Origin: 66-474 sp035688305 | GTDB taxonomy: Bacteria > Pseudomonadota > Gammaproteobacteria > Xanthomonadales > Rhodanobacteraceae | Assembly (NCBI GenBank): GCA_035688305.1 | Contig: DASSNC010000038.1 | Span: 1-33,138, forward strand | Direction of reading: 5' to 3' | DNA: 33,138 nt | Shown: positions 8,019 to 15,997 of the stretch, in pieces | Layout of the letters: each line of letters opens with the position of its first letter | Position numbering within the stretch: position 1 is the first letter of the stretch | Translations under genes and position numbers: made by a program | Notes under the pieces: generated by a model | The model's database searches: none | The model's input: only the letters and a program-made list of their open reading frames with translations | What the model was told of the DNA's origin: nothing

Positions 8019-8909
8019 TCAGCGGAAAAGGGGCGCACCGAAACCGTGCGGTGCGAGGTCGTCCAGGTAAAGGTCGAACCCGAACATGATGCCGACCGAA
8101 TTGCCGGTGCGGTGGTTCACCGGAATCTGCAATTCGACGCCCCACTGGAAACTGTGACCCAGCCAGATTACGCCGGGCGCGATGTACCCCGTGGTCTGGC
8201 CGTTGCAACCGCGGTCGAGGCAGGTCTGCATCGGCAGCTCGATGATCGGGACCATCTTGTTGAACGGTGCCTTGATGCCGGCGTACTTCACGAAGTCCTG
8301 CAGGTACGGGATGCTGTATTGCAGCGACAGGCCCCAGTTCAACATGCGCGGTTCGGCATGTGCGTCCGGAATCTCGACGGAAACCGAACCGGTCACGGCA
8401 AACGGCCGCAGCCAGGAAGTATGGAGTTTGCCAAAGCCCTGGCCGAAATGGAACTCAGGTGACCACGCCGAAAAGTCATCGCGCACCGCGCGGCTGCCGG
8501 TGTGCGCGAAACTGCGATTGATCGCGAATGAGCCGATCGATTCACTGCTGGCGTTGCGATAAACCTGCCAGACCGCACCGAGTTCGAGATTGCCCCAGCC
8601 GTGCGTGGCCGGCATGCCGCCACCGGTGACGCCGAGGTAGTCGCTGCCCGCGGTCAACGAAAAATTCGGCGTGATCGGCTTGGTCACTGAAAAGTCGAGA
8701 TCGTTCTCGTTGCTGCCGTCGGCGCGAATGTGGCTGAACACCAGCGGCAATTCCGCGCCGATGCCGGGATCGTCGAAGGTGAGGGTCGAGGGGAACAAGC
8801 GTTGCCCGGCGATGGCATGCGCGCTTGCCGATGCCGTGCCGAAAAGCAGCAGGCCGATGGCCGCGACCGGCGGCAGCCACCCAGACGTTCGAATCCACTG
8901 CGGTTGCAT
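8019..8909 (-). CDS. Putative outer-membrane beta-barrel protein of the copper cluster
   Basis: The 296-residue product starts MQPQWIRTSG. It has a signal peptide ending near ASASA, then short amphipathic strand-like segments rich in Gly, Ser and aromatic residues (for example FSLTAGSDYLGVTGG and WGNLELGAVWQVY), as expected for an outer-membrane barrel. I do not recognise the family with certainty; it resembles generic transporter-like or phenol-degradation MetA-like barrels. A CxxxxC pair occurs near residue 235 (QTCLDRGCNG). It is the first gene of a probable operon with copC and copD, so a role in copper passage or sensing is inferred from context only. A longer GTG start at 8945 is possible but would put charged residues before the signal peptide. 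Confidence 0.6.
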   Translation of the reverse strand: MQPQWIRTSGWLPPVAAIGLLLFGTASASAHAIAGQRLFPSTLTFDDPGIGAELPLVFSHIRADGSNENDLDFSVTKPITPNFSLTAGSDYLGVTGGGMPATHGWGNLELGAVWQVYRNASSESIGSFAINRSFAHTGSRAVRDDFSAWSPEFHFGQGFGKLHTSWLRPFAVTGSVSVEIPDAHAEPRMLNWGLSLQYSIPYLQDFVKYAGIKAPFNKMVPIIELPMQTCLDRGCNGQTTGYIAPGVIWLGHSFQWGVELQIPVNHRTGNSVGIMFGFDLYLDDLAPHGFGAPLFR

Positions 8910-8984
8910 TCTGGAGTGTGTCCTTTTTCGTGTCCTGCTTGGCACTGATATTCATCAGGATTGAGCCGGGAATACTCAAGTATC

Positions 8985-9106
8985 GTCATTCCGGGGCCAT
9001 CGCCGGCTGTATCGGCGATGGAACCCGGAATCCAGCTCTTGACCACGAACCAGGAACCTGGATTCCGGGTTCTGCCCGCAAACGGCGCGGGCAGCCCCGG
9101 AATGAC
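8985..9106. repeat. Long imperfect palindrome with GTCATTCCGGGG / CCCCGGAATGAC ends
   Basis: The ends gtcattccgggg (8985) and ccccggaatgac (to 9106) are perfect inverted copies. Inside are a second inverted pair, cccggaatccag and ctggattccggg, and a small hairpin on each arm. It resembles the core of the element at 7504-7638 and belongs to the GTCATNCC class of dispersed repeats. It lies in the gap upstream of the copper operon. Confidence 0.75.
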
Positions 9107-9371
9107 AAAGCGATTTTGTTGAACTTCAGCACTAGGCAGATCTCGTGATGCGGTTCGTGCACGCGCGCGTCGATCACAACTTCGCGCAGCCAGCGGCGCC
9201 GATGTCCGGCTCGCGCAGACGGCGCTGGATCCCATCGGTGGTCTTGGCGAATCCGACTCCGCCAAGTATGGCCGTCGGGCCCGCCTGCGCAATGCGTCAA
9301 ATTGTCGCAGCGTGCGACGAACGCAAGCCGGATGGCCGTTGCAGGCGGACATCGGCGCCGGGTGATGGCGG
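9107..9371. other. Intergenic stretch with no recognised feature
   Basis: This completes the 462-base gap between the outer-membrane gene and the MFS gene. Apart from the palindrome at 8985-9106 I see no gene or RNA here. The two flanking genes diverge, so promoters for both should lie in the gap. Confidence 0.4.
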
Positions 9372-10781
9372 ATGCGCGTGCTAAGGTTCGCGCTGCGTTT
9401 TTTCGAACCTGCAAATCACGTGTCCACCGAATCCCTGACCGGCAGCGAGCGGCGCGCCGCATTCTCGCTTGCCGGCATCTTTGCCCTGCGCATGCTGGGC
9501 TTGTTCATGATCTACCCGGTGTTCGCGCCTTGGGCGCGGCACCTGCCGGACGCCACCGCCTTGACCATCGGGCTGGCACTCGGGTTGTACGGACTTACCC
9601 AGGCGCTGTTGCAGATCCCGTTCGGCTTCCTGTCGGATCGCATCGGTCGCAAGCGCGTGATTGCGGCCGGCCTGGTGCTGTTCGCCATCGGCAGTGTGAT
9701 TGCAGCGCTGTCGACTTCGATTTACGGGATCATGTTCGGGCGCGTCCTGCAGGGCGCCGGCGCAGTGGGTTCGACCCTGCTGGCGTTGGCGGCGGACCTG
9801 ACTCTCGAAGAACATCGCACCCGCGCCATGGCCGTCATTGGCATGACCATCGGCCTGGCCTTCGGTATCGCGGTGGTGCTGGGACCGGTGCTCAACGGCT
9901 GGATCGGCGTGCGCGGCATTTTCTGGCTGACGGCCGCGTTGGCCGGATTGGGCATCGTGGTGTTGTACGTGTTGGTGCCGCGCCCCGCGGCGCGCAGCGT
10001 CCACCGCGATGCCGAGCCCGTGCCGGCATTGTTCCGGCGAGTGCTCGCCAACCGTGACCTGCAGCGTCTCGATCTTTCCATTTTCTTCCAGCACGCCATC
10101 CTGACAGCCAGCTTCCTCACGATACCGTTCGTGCTCACCCACGCCGGCGTCGCCTTGCATCACCAGTGGTGGGTGTACCTGCCAGTGCTGGTCGTGTCGA
10201 TCGTGTTGCTGGTGCCGTTGGTCATCCTGGCCGAGCGAGGTCGCATGAAGCCGGTGTTCCTCGGGTCGATTGCGTTGCTCGCGGCGGCCCAGCTGCTGTT
10301 TCCATGGGGACAAGCGCATCTTGGCCTGATGGTGCTGGGACTGCTGGCGTTCTTCACCGCGTTCAACGTGCTCGAGTCGATCCTGCCATCGTTGGTGTCG
10401 CGCCTCGCGCCGGCCGATGCCAAGGGCACCGCGATGGGCGTGTACTCGTCCTCGCAGTTCCTCGGAATTTTTGTCGGCGGTGCCCTGGGTGGATGGATCG
10501 ACAGCCACTTGGGTCTGGACGGCGTGGTAGCGTTTTGCGTCGTCGTTGCCGGCATCTGGTGGCTGGTCGCATTGTTCATGCGTCCGCCGGCGCAAGTCTC
10601 CAGCCGGGTCTTGCGCGTGAGCGTGCACGATGAGTCCGAAGCCCGGCGGCTGGAGGACAGGCTGCGGCAGGTTCCCGGCGTTTTGGAAGCCGTCGTGGTA
10701 CGCGCCGAAGGCGTGGCCTATGTGCGCGGCGAGCGCGGACTCAGTCCAGGCGCGCTCAGCGCGGTGCTCGCCGACCACTGA
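9372..10781 (+). CDS. MFS transporter, YajR-like, with C-terminal ferredoxin-like domain
   Basis: This 469-residue inner-membrane transporter has about 12 hydrophobic segments. The MFS loop 2-3 signature GFLSDRIGRKRV lies near residues 89-100, and VLQGAGAVGS in the following region matches drug/proton exporters. The last 70 residues, from about VLRVSVHDESEARRLEDRL, look like a small soluble alpha/beta fold comparable with the C-terminal YAM domain of E. coli YajR. The substrate is unknown. The start is uncertain: ATG 9372 follows GGCGG, and GTG 9420 (VSTESLTGSERR) is an alternative that would remove 16 residues. It is followed by a 394-base gap and the accessory AAA/WYL block. Confidence 0.82.
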   Translation: MRVLRFALRFFEPANHVSTESLTGSERRAAFSLAGIFALRMLGLFMIYPVFAPWARHLPDATALTIGLALGLYGLTQALLQIPFGFLSDRIGRKRVIAAGLVLFAIGSVIAALSTSIYGIMFGRVLQGAGAVGSTLLALAADLTLEEHRTRAMAVIGMTIGLAFGIAVVLGPVLNGWIGVRGIFWLTAALAGLGIVVLYVLVPRPAARSVHRDAEPVPALFRRVLANRDLQRLDLSIFFQHAILTASFLTIPFVLTHAGVALHHQWWVYLPVLVVSIVLLVPLVILAERGRMKPVFLGSIALLAAAQLLFPWGQAHLGLMVLGLLAFFTAFNVLESILPSLVSRLAPADAKGTAMGVYSSSQFLGIFVGGALGGWIDSHLGLDGVVAFCVVVAGIWWLVALFMRPPAQVSSRVLRVSVHDESEARRLEDRLRQVPGVLEAVVVRAEGVAYVRGERGLSPGALSAVLADH

Positions 10782-11175
10782 TCGCGGTGTCGCCGCACGT
10801 CGTGGCGTATGCGATCAACGCCGGCAGCAACAATGTAGGCAGCGCAACGAGTTTCTTCGGCGTGGCAGGATGGGTTTGCGCGAACGTGATGCTTTGAAGA
10901 TGCCGTCTGCATTCTTCGAAAGTTTGGCGCAGCCCTTGTCCGCTGACGACGGATCCGCAGCCTTGGCGGGTGATCTCGAAGGACACCGATGTACACAGCG
11001 CTTGCCCCCGCGATATGGCCGGTAACGGCCCAGAGCGGACGGTCGTGCCCACCTTGGCGTCGCCTGAGAGCGGTCACTCACGGCCATCGGTCTCCCACGT
11101 GTTCATGACGCATCCGTGCGACACAGATCGTCGCAGTAGGGCGCCAGACTGTTCGCCAGATTGGAGTGCTCAACT
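10782..11175. other. Intergenic gap upstream of the AAA/WYL/GIY-YIG block
   Basis: In these 394 bases I find no convincing gene on either strand; the open frames have no ribosome-binding sites and no coding character. It should hold the promoter of the downstream block. TTGGAGTG (11161-11168) is the likely ribosome-binding region of the ATPase gene. No tRNA or attachment-site repeat was recognised. Confidence 0.4.
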
Positions 11176-13269
11176 ATGTCCACCGAGCCGACAAACTCGA
11201 CTTCGAACGAGAAATTGTGGGGAATACGCCCCGTGCATTGGGGACTTCTAATGTTTGGCGATGAAGACAGCGGCACTGCCGAGCATCTTGCAGAAGAGTA
11301 TGCAACCGCCGAACGGCGCGAAGTCATTGATTTCCTCGATTTGCAGCTTCTTCCGGGGCCCGAAAGTATGGCGATGCGGCTACGGGAGGCGGCGCGAGCC
11401 CGAAAGCGATCGTTAGTTGGTCTTTTGGACGACTGCGTGCTGTTCAACAACCTGGATCATATGCAGCGTGCCTTCGACTTGTCCGACCTTGAACTCGACA
11501 TTTTGGCGTGCCGTATTGTAATTCGGTTACACCCCGGCTTTGATTCGCTCGTCAGTTCGTTTATCAGCAAGTGCACCGATTTTGTTTTTTTTCGCAAGCT
11601 TGCTTCGATCTTTGGCGCAACCGAAGGAGACGTTCGGGCCGCGCTAGCAGAATCGGGTGCGCTCGTTCGCAAAGGTTTGATCACCGTGTCACGGGGTGGG
11701 AAGCAAGACCTTGAGGACCGCATCCAAATGCTGGATGGGTTGGTCGATGCCCTGACCATACCGTCCAGCGCAATCAATGAGCTGTTCGCCGGTATTTTCC
11801 CGCGGCCGCGTGAATCGAGGCTACCGCTTTCGGCTTATCCGCATCTCTCGTGCGAAATCGCCTTGATCCGCGACCACCTCATGTCATGTGTCGAGCGACA
11901 CGTCACAGGTGTCAATGTTCTCCTGCATGGAGCCCCGGGAACAGGCAAGTCGGAACTTGCGGCGTCCCTGGCCAAATCACTGGAGCGACCGCTCTATGTG
12001 GTGGGTACTGAATCACCATATCGAGGACCGTTCCGTGGGTCTTACACTCCGCGCGATCGGATGCGTGCAATTGCGCAACTGCAACGTCTCGTTGACGTCA
12101 CAGCGTATGGTCTGGTGCTAGTCGACGAAGCAGAGGATCTGTTCCCAGTTGGGTGGAGTGATTTGGAGAAAACGGCATCCAAGGCATCTGTCAACGAATG
12201 CCTTGAGACCAATCCAACGCCGACCATCTGGATTAGCAACCATACTGAGCAGATGGACGAGGCATTTCTGCGGCGCTTTGACCTGGTCGTCCAGGTTCCG
12301 CCCTTACCATCGAGCGCCAGGCACAATCTGTTGAAAGCGTCGCTGCCGGTGGGTGTATTGAACGAGCGTGAACTGCGTCGCTACGCCGAAAAGCGAGAAT
12401 TGTCGCCTGCCATGATTACGCGATTGGCCACAGTCGCGGCGTCAGGACGGCAAAACGATTTGCGAACCGTGCGAGGAAATTTTCACCTTCTGTCACGCCA
12501 CTACCTCAAGGCGCTCGGGGCCATGCCGCTACCCGGAACGGCCACCACCGCGCTGCTAGAGCATGACCTCGGTATGTTGAATACCGAGCCGGCGCTGGAT
12601 GAAGTGGCCAAAGCGATGTCCTGCAGCCAAATCGGAGCGCGCATGTTGCTGCACGGCCTGCCGGGAACCGGAAAGACCGCGTTCGGAAAGGCGCTCGCTG
12701 AAAAGCTCGACAAACCCTTGCTGCAACATCAGGCATCTTCACTGTTGTCGATGTGGGTGGGTGGAACCGAGAAGAACATTCGCAGCATGTTTGACGAGGC
12801 ACAGCTTGAAGGCGGCATCCTGTTGCTGGACGAAGCCGACAGCTTCCTGCGCGGCCGCGATCTCGCGCAACGCAGCTGGGAAGTCACGCAGGTCAACGAA
12901 TTGCTCACGCAGATGGAAGCCTTCGATGGCATTTTCATTTGCACGACCAACCGTCTTGATGACCTCGACGCGGCTGCACTGCGACGTTTCGACTTCAAGG
13001 TCGAGTTCAGACCGTTGCGCATCGACCAGCGGCTGCGTCTAATCGGCAAGTGCTGCGTGGCGCTAGGCGTCGATCCCTGCGTTGGCGATGAAACGTGGAG
13101 ACAACGCGCGCGACAGCTCGACGGCCTGACGCCTGGCGATGCCGCTGCGGTTCTGCGCAGGTTGCGTTTTTTGACTGGCAAGCCGGATCTGGAAACGTTG
13201 CTGGCCGCGCTTTCAAACGAGTGCCGCTACAAGCCCAGCGCCCATGCGCCCATCGGGTTCGTGCGATGA
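11176..13269 (+). CDS. Tandem AAA+ ATPase (two ATPase modules), accessory
   Basis: The 697-residue product has an N-terminal region of about 240 residues of unknown fold, then two AAA+ modules. Module 1 has Walker A GAPGTGKS (252-259), Walker B LVLVDEAE (313-320), a sensor-like ISNH (353-356) and RRFD (366-369). Module 2 has GLPGTGKT (494-501), ILLLDEAD (548-555), CTTNR (589-593) and RRFDF (603-607). Module 2 also has a pore-loop-like SMWVGGTEKNIR, as in Vps4/Cdc48-type remodellers that thread polypeptides. Both active sites look intact. No membrane segment is visible. The start at 11176 was chosen for GGAG upstream; TTG 11161 is possible. The first half appears less GC-rich than the flanks, suggesting transfer. 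It heads a block with WYL and GIY-YIG genes. The function is unknown. Confidence 0.85.
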   Translation: MSTEPTNSTSNEKLWGIRPVHWGLLMFGDEDSGTAEHLAEEYATAERREVIDFLDLQLLPGPESMAMRLREAARARKRSLVGLLDDCVLFNNLDHMQRAFDLSDLELDILACRIVIRLHPGFDSLVSSFISKCTDFVFFRKLASIFGATEGDVRAALAESGALVRKGLITVSRGGKQDLEDRIQMLDGLVDALTIPSSAINELFAGIFPRPRESRLPLSAYPHLSCEIALIRDHLMSCVERHVTGVNVLLHGAPGTGKSELAASLAKSLERPLYVVGTESPYRGPFRGSYTPRDRMRAIAQLQRLVDVTAYGLVLVDEAEDLFPVGWSDLEKTASKASVNECLETNPTPTIWISNHTEQMDEAFLRRFDLVVQVPPLPSSARHNLLKASLPVGVLNERELRRYAEKRELSPAMITRLATVAASGRQNDLRTVRGNFHLLSRHYLKALGAMPLPGTATTALLEHDLGMLNTEPALDEVAKAMSCSQIGARMLLHGLPGTGKTAFGKALAEKLDKPLLQHQASSLLSMWVGGTEKNIRSMFDEAQLEGGILLLDEADSFLRGRDLAQRSWEVTQVNELLTQMEAFDGIFICTTNRLDDLDAAALRRFDFKVEFRPLRIDQRLRLIGKCCVALGVDPCVGDETWRQRARQLDGLTPGDAAAVLRRLRFLTGKPDLETLLAALSNECRYKPSAHAPIGFVR

Positions 13270-13343
13270 AGTCTGGCGCTGTCCGCGCCACTGCTTCGCC
13301 GGTAAAGTTTCTGGAAGTGAGAGTCGCGGCAGGAAGGAGTGCG

Positions 13344-14378
13344 ATGGCCACACATCCGGACACCTTGAGACGCCAATGGTTGATGCTGCAGGTTATCCCG
13401 CGTTACCCCGGGAAGACTACCGCCGCAGAGCTGGCTATGCGCTTGCGCGCGGAAAGGTACGACGTTACCAAACGCACCGTGGAACGCGACCTGATCGCAC
13501 TGTCCGAGGACTTTCCATTGGTCTGCGATGACCGCACGAAGCCATTTGGTTGGAGCTGGCAAAAGGATGCCAAGCAGTTTTCGGTGCCGGGCATGTCGCC
13601 GTTGCAGGCTCTTGTGCTGAGCCTCGCGCACAGCCACATGGAGCCACTGTTGCCTGCCCACCTGTTGCAGCCGCTTGGACCCTACTTCCGGCAGGCGGAC
13701 AGCACCTTGCGATCGGCTTTCGGCAAGTCTGGGTTACGAGCGTGGAACCAATGCGTCGCCGTGGTGCAGCCCACGCAACCCTTGCTACCGCCCCGCGTAA
13801 ACGACAAGGCGCTTGCCGTGATTCACGCGGCATTGGCCGAACATCGCCAAATCGAGCTGCGCTACAGAAAACCGCGCGCCGACAAGGCTATCAAATACAC
13901 TTTGCATCCACTCGGTCTGGTTTACCGCGGCGTGCTCGGTTACCTCGTTTGCACGATAGGCGGTTACGACGATCCTCGCATGTTGGCCTTGCATCGTGTC
14001 GAGGTGGCCAGGCCGCTCGATGCGCCCGCGCGCGCACTGGCAGGGTTTGACCTGCAGAAATATGCGAGCTCCGGCGTGTTCGGCTTCATGGACAACGGCC
14101 CGATCAAATTGGTGGTGCGCATGGAAGCCCCCGCCGCGGCGCACCTGCATGAGACCCCACTCAGCAAGGACCAGGTCATCACCGACGACAAGCAAGGCGG
14201 CTGGCTGCGAATCGCAGCGACCGTGCACGACACCTCACAACTTCGATGGTGGTTGCTGGCCTTCGGTGATCAGGTCGAGGTGATGTCCCCGCGGCCACTG
14301 CGAACAGCCATGGCCGAAACCGTCGCATCTTCAGCCAGGCTGTACGATGGCGGGAGTGCGGGTGATCGCCAGCCATGA
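13344..14378 (+). CDS. WYL-domain transcriptional regulator
   Basis: This 344-residue protein has an N-terminal winged-helix (about 8-55, TTAAELAMRLRAERYDVTK followed by RTVERDLIAL). A WYL domain follows in the middle: LHPLGLVYRGVLGYLVCT, where GYL replaces the eponymous WYL, then RMLALHRVEVA. A C-terminal WCX extension ends LRWWLLAFGDQVEVMSPRPL. WYL proteins bind nucleic-acid or nucleotide ligands and often regulate phage-defence loci. I prefer the start at 13344 because AAGGAG lies just upstream. An ATG at 13266 that overlaps the ATPase stop as ATGA would add 26 residues and is also possible. It is 42 bases before the GIY-YIG-like gene and likely in one transcript with it. Confidence 0.88.
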   Translation: MATHPDTLRRQWLMLQVIPRYPGKTTAAELAMRLRAERYDVTKRTVERDLIALSEDFPLVCDDRTKPFGWSWQKDAKQFSVPGMSPLQALVLSLAHSHMEPLLPAHLLQPLGPYFRQADSTLRSAFGKSGLRAWNQCVAVVQPTQPLLPPRVNDKALAVIHAALAEHRQIELRYRKPRADKAIKYTLHPLGLVYRGVLGYLVCTIGGYDDPRMLALHRVEVARPLDAPARALAGFDLQKYASSGVFGFMDNGPIKLVVRMEAPAAAHLHETPLSKDQVITDDKQGGWLRIAATVHDTSQLRWWLLAFGDQVEVMSPRPLRTAMAETVASSARLYDGGSAGDRQP

Positions 14379-14420
14379 CATTGTGAATACGAGTGCATCG
14401 ACGACAAGGGAGGCTTTGAA

Positions 14421-15263
14421 ATGACTGAAGTGAGGTTGGGCACTACTGACCCGGTTCCACATACTTTTCCGCAGCGTGACGGATTGGAGCGGCTCAATGC
14501 GCTGGTCGGAAAGCGTTGGAACTGGTGGTTTCCCCAGTCGTCACCGTTCGATGGAATTGCAGACGATCTCTTGAGCCGCGATCCGTGTAAACGATTGCCA
14601 CGCATCAAATACGCCGATTGGCTCAAAGAATTGAATGCGTGCGGGAAGCCGGGGGTCTACATCTGGCTCGTCCCCAGGCCAACGAACCGCGAGAAACGTC
14701 GATTTGTGCACGTTGGCAGGACCATGGGCTCAATGCTGGAAAGAACCCGGGTGCATTGCCGCAATCAGTTCCGATCCAGCCGCCGCACGGATACGCCCAC
14801 TGGCAACGCCGAGTGGTGCACGATGGATCGCATTTACATGTTGCCGCTCGGGACGGCCTGCGATGATTTCGGCAGTTTGGCCAACTGCAAATGCCTGTGG
14901 GACGGCGATGACATCAAGGATCAAGCATCCGGCCAGCCTTCTGTGGAAGAACGCTTTGCCGCGGCCAAGGAATTCCTGAGACACCTTCGAGTGGTGTACC
15001 TGACCCCCCAAGTTACCCCTGAGCAGGCGGCCACACAGATCAAGTGGATGGAAGCCGTCATCGGCGTGGCTGCTGCGCAACTGCTTCAGCCAACTCCTGA
15101 CGTCGATGCAAACAAATGTTCGGAGACCACCAACACACTCACAGGCGAAATGGCCACCCTGCGCAAAAGGTCCAGCCTGTTGAAAGTCGACGAACTGACC
15201 GCGGTGGCCAAGTGGTTAAAGCCGATTGAAGAAATGTTGCCGGAAAAACCGCGCAAAACGTGA
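14421..15263 (+). CDS. Putative GIY-YIG-like nuclease domain protein, accessory
   Basis: The 280-residue protein is not a family I know by name. Residues 76-112 read like a GIY-YIG core: PGVYIWLV supplies the GIY strand, FVHVGRT (95-101) the YIG strand, and the following helix carries R108, R110 and H112. A glutamate in KWMEAVIG (E211) is placed as the metal-binding Glu of this fold would be, although at a larger distance than in minimal domains. Three tryptophans cluster near residues 33-36 (RWNWWF). AAGGGAGG lies upstream of the ATG at 14421. It is the last gene of the ATPase-WYL-GIY-YIG block and converges with the regA-like gene. DNA cleavage or nicking is an inference from fold-like motifs only. 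Confidence 0.6.
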   Translation: MTEVRLGTTDPVPHTFPQRDGLERLNALVGKRWNWWFPQSSPFDGIADDLLSRDPCKRLPRIKYADWLKELNACGKPGVYIWLVPRPTNREKRRFVHVGRTMGSMLERTRVHCRNQFRSSRRTDTPTGNAEWCTMDRIYMLPLGTACDDFGSLANCKCLWDGDDIKDQASGQPSVEERFAAAKEFLRHLRVVYLTPQVTPEQAATQIKWMEAVIGVAAAQLLQPTPDVDANKCSETTNTLTGEMATLRKRSSLLKVDELTAVAKWLKPIEEMLPEKPRKT

Positions 15264-15310
15264 CGTCAACCCACTCCGGTACCGGCAGCCTGAGAGGTTC
15301 ACCATGCAGT

Positions 15311-15333
15311 TGGCGCCTCGCGTTCCGGCGCCA
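15311..15333. terminator. Possible terminator hairpin between convergent genes
   Basis: tggcgcc (15311-15317) and ggcgcca (15327-15333) form a 7-bp stem with a 9-base loop, 47 bases after the GIY-YIG-like stop. A second 7-bp stem, tcgcgac with gtcgcga (15392-15398 and 15411-15417), lies closer to the regA-like gene. Neither has a T run, so the assignment is weak. Confidence 0.3.
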
Positions 15334-15439
15334 GGCGCTTACGCGCGCCGCTAAATTCAGCATCGATAACTGACTTCCCGTAAGCGGATGATCGCGACTG
15401 ACCGGAACGGGTCGCGAGCTGACGCCCAGACTCTTTGCT

Positions 15440-15997
15440 TCACTCGCGCACCGGATGCTTGGCGAGTTTGCGCTGCAGCGTGCGGCGGTGCATGCGAAGC
15501 CGGCGTGCGGTTTCGGAAATGTTGCCGTCGCATTCCTGCAAGGTGCGCTGGATGTGCTCCCATTCAAGGCGGCGCAGTGGCAGTGGCGTCTCGGGAAGTT
15601 CATCCATATCGACATCGCCGGTATCGTCGTCGAGCAATGCGCGCACGACCGCGTCCGCATCCACGGGTTTGGCCAGATAGTCGTGTGCGCCGCGCCTGAT
15701 TGCCTCGACCGCCGTCGCGATCGAGGCATAGCCGGTCAGCAGCAGCACCCGCATCGACGGAACTTCGGCGCGCAGCAGGGGGATCAGCGCGAGGCCGCTG
15801 TCTTCGCCAAGTTTCAGATCCACCACCGCATAGCGGGGACGGATCGCGCGCGTGATCCGCAACGCACTTTCGGCATCCTCGGCGATGCCGACCTCGAACC
15901 CGCGCGCATGCAGCGCACGCGCCATCACGCCAGCAAACACGCCGTCGTCCTCGGCCAGCAGCAGGTCGGCGCGTTGGCGAGGTTCAAACATTGCCAT
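15440..15997 (-). CDS. regA: Response regulator, RegA/PrrA/ActR family
   Basis: This 185-residue regulator has a receiver domain at about 10-122 with acidic residues E16-D17-D18, phospho-acceptor D60 (YAVVDLKLGEDSGL), T88 (LLTGY) and K110. The C-terminus (about 148-182) is a Fis-type helix-turn-helix, DGNISETARRLRMHRRTLQR, typical of RegA. It overlaps the sensor kinase gene by 14 bases. RegA homologues control respiration, denitrification and carbon metabolism in response to redox state. An ATG at 15991 (MFEPRQ) is an alternative start. The symbol is given for family similarity; the local name could be prrA or actR. Confidence 0.85.
   Translation of the reverse strand: MAMFEPRQRADLLLAEDDGVFAGVMARALHARGFEVGIAEDAESALRITRAIRPRYAVVDLKLGEDSGLALIPLLRAEVPSMRVLLLTGYASIATAVEAIRRGAHDYLAKPVDADAVVRALLDDDTGDVDMDELPETPLPLRRLEWEHIQRTLQECDGNISETARRLRMHRRTLQRKLAKHPVRE

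Noticed and set aside
9381..10778. Minus-strand 465-codon open frame opposite the MFS gene
   Set aside because: The composition is Gln/His/Arg-rich and lacks any domain, while the opposite strand encodes an unmistakable membrane transporter.
10718..11087. Overlapping minus-strand frames in the gap before the ATPase, considered as a missing gene
   Set aside because: Several overlapping frames of similar length without ribosome-binding sites or motifs indicate random open frames.
15304..15354. A 16-codon frame beginning MQLAPRV after the GIY-YIG-like gene
   Set aside because: Very short, within a hairpin region, no ribosome-binding site.
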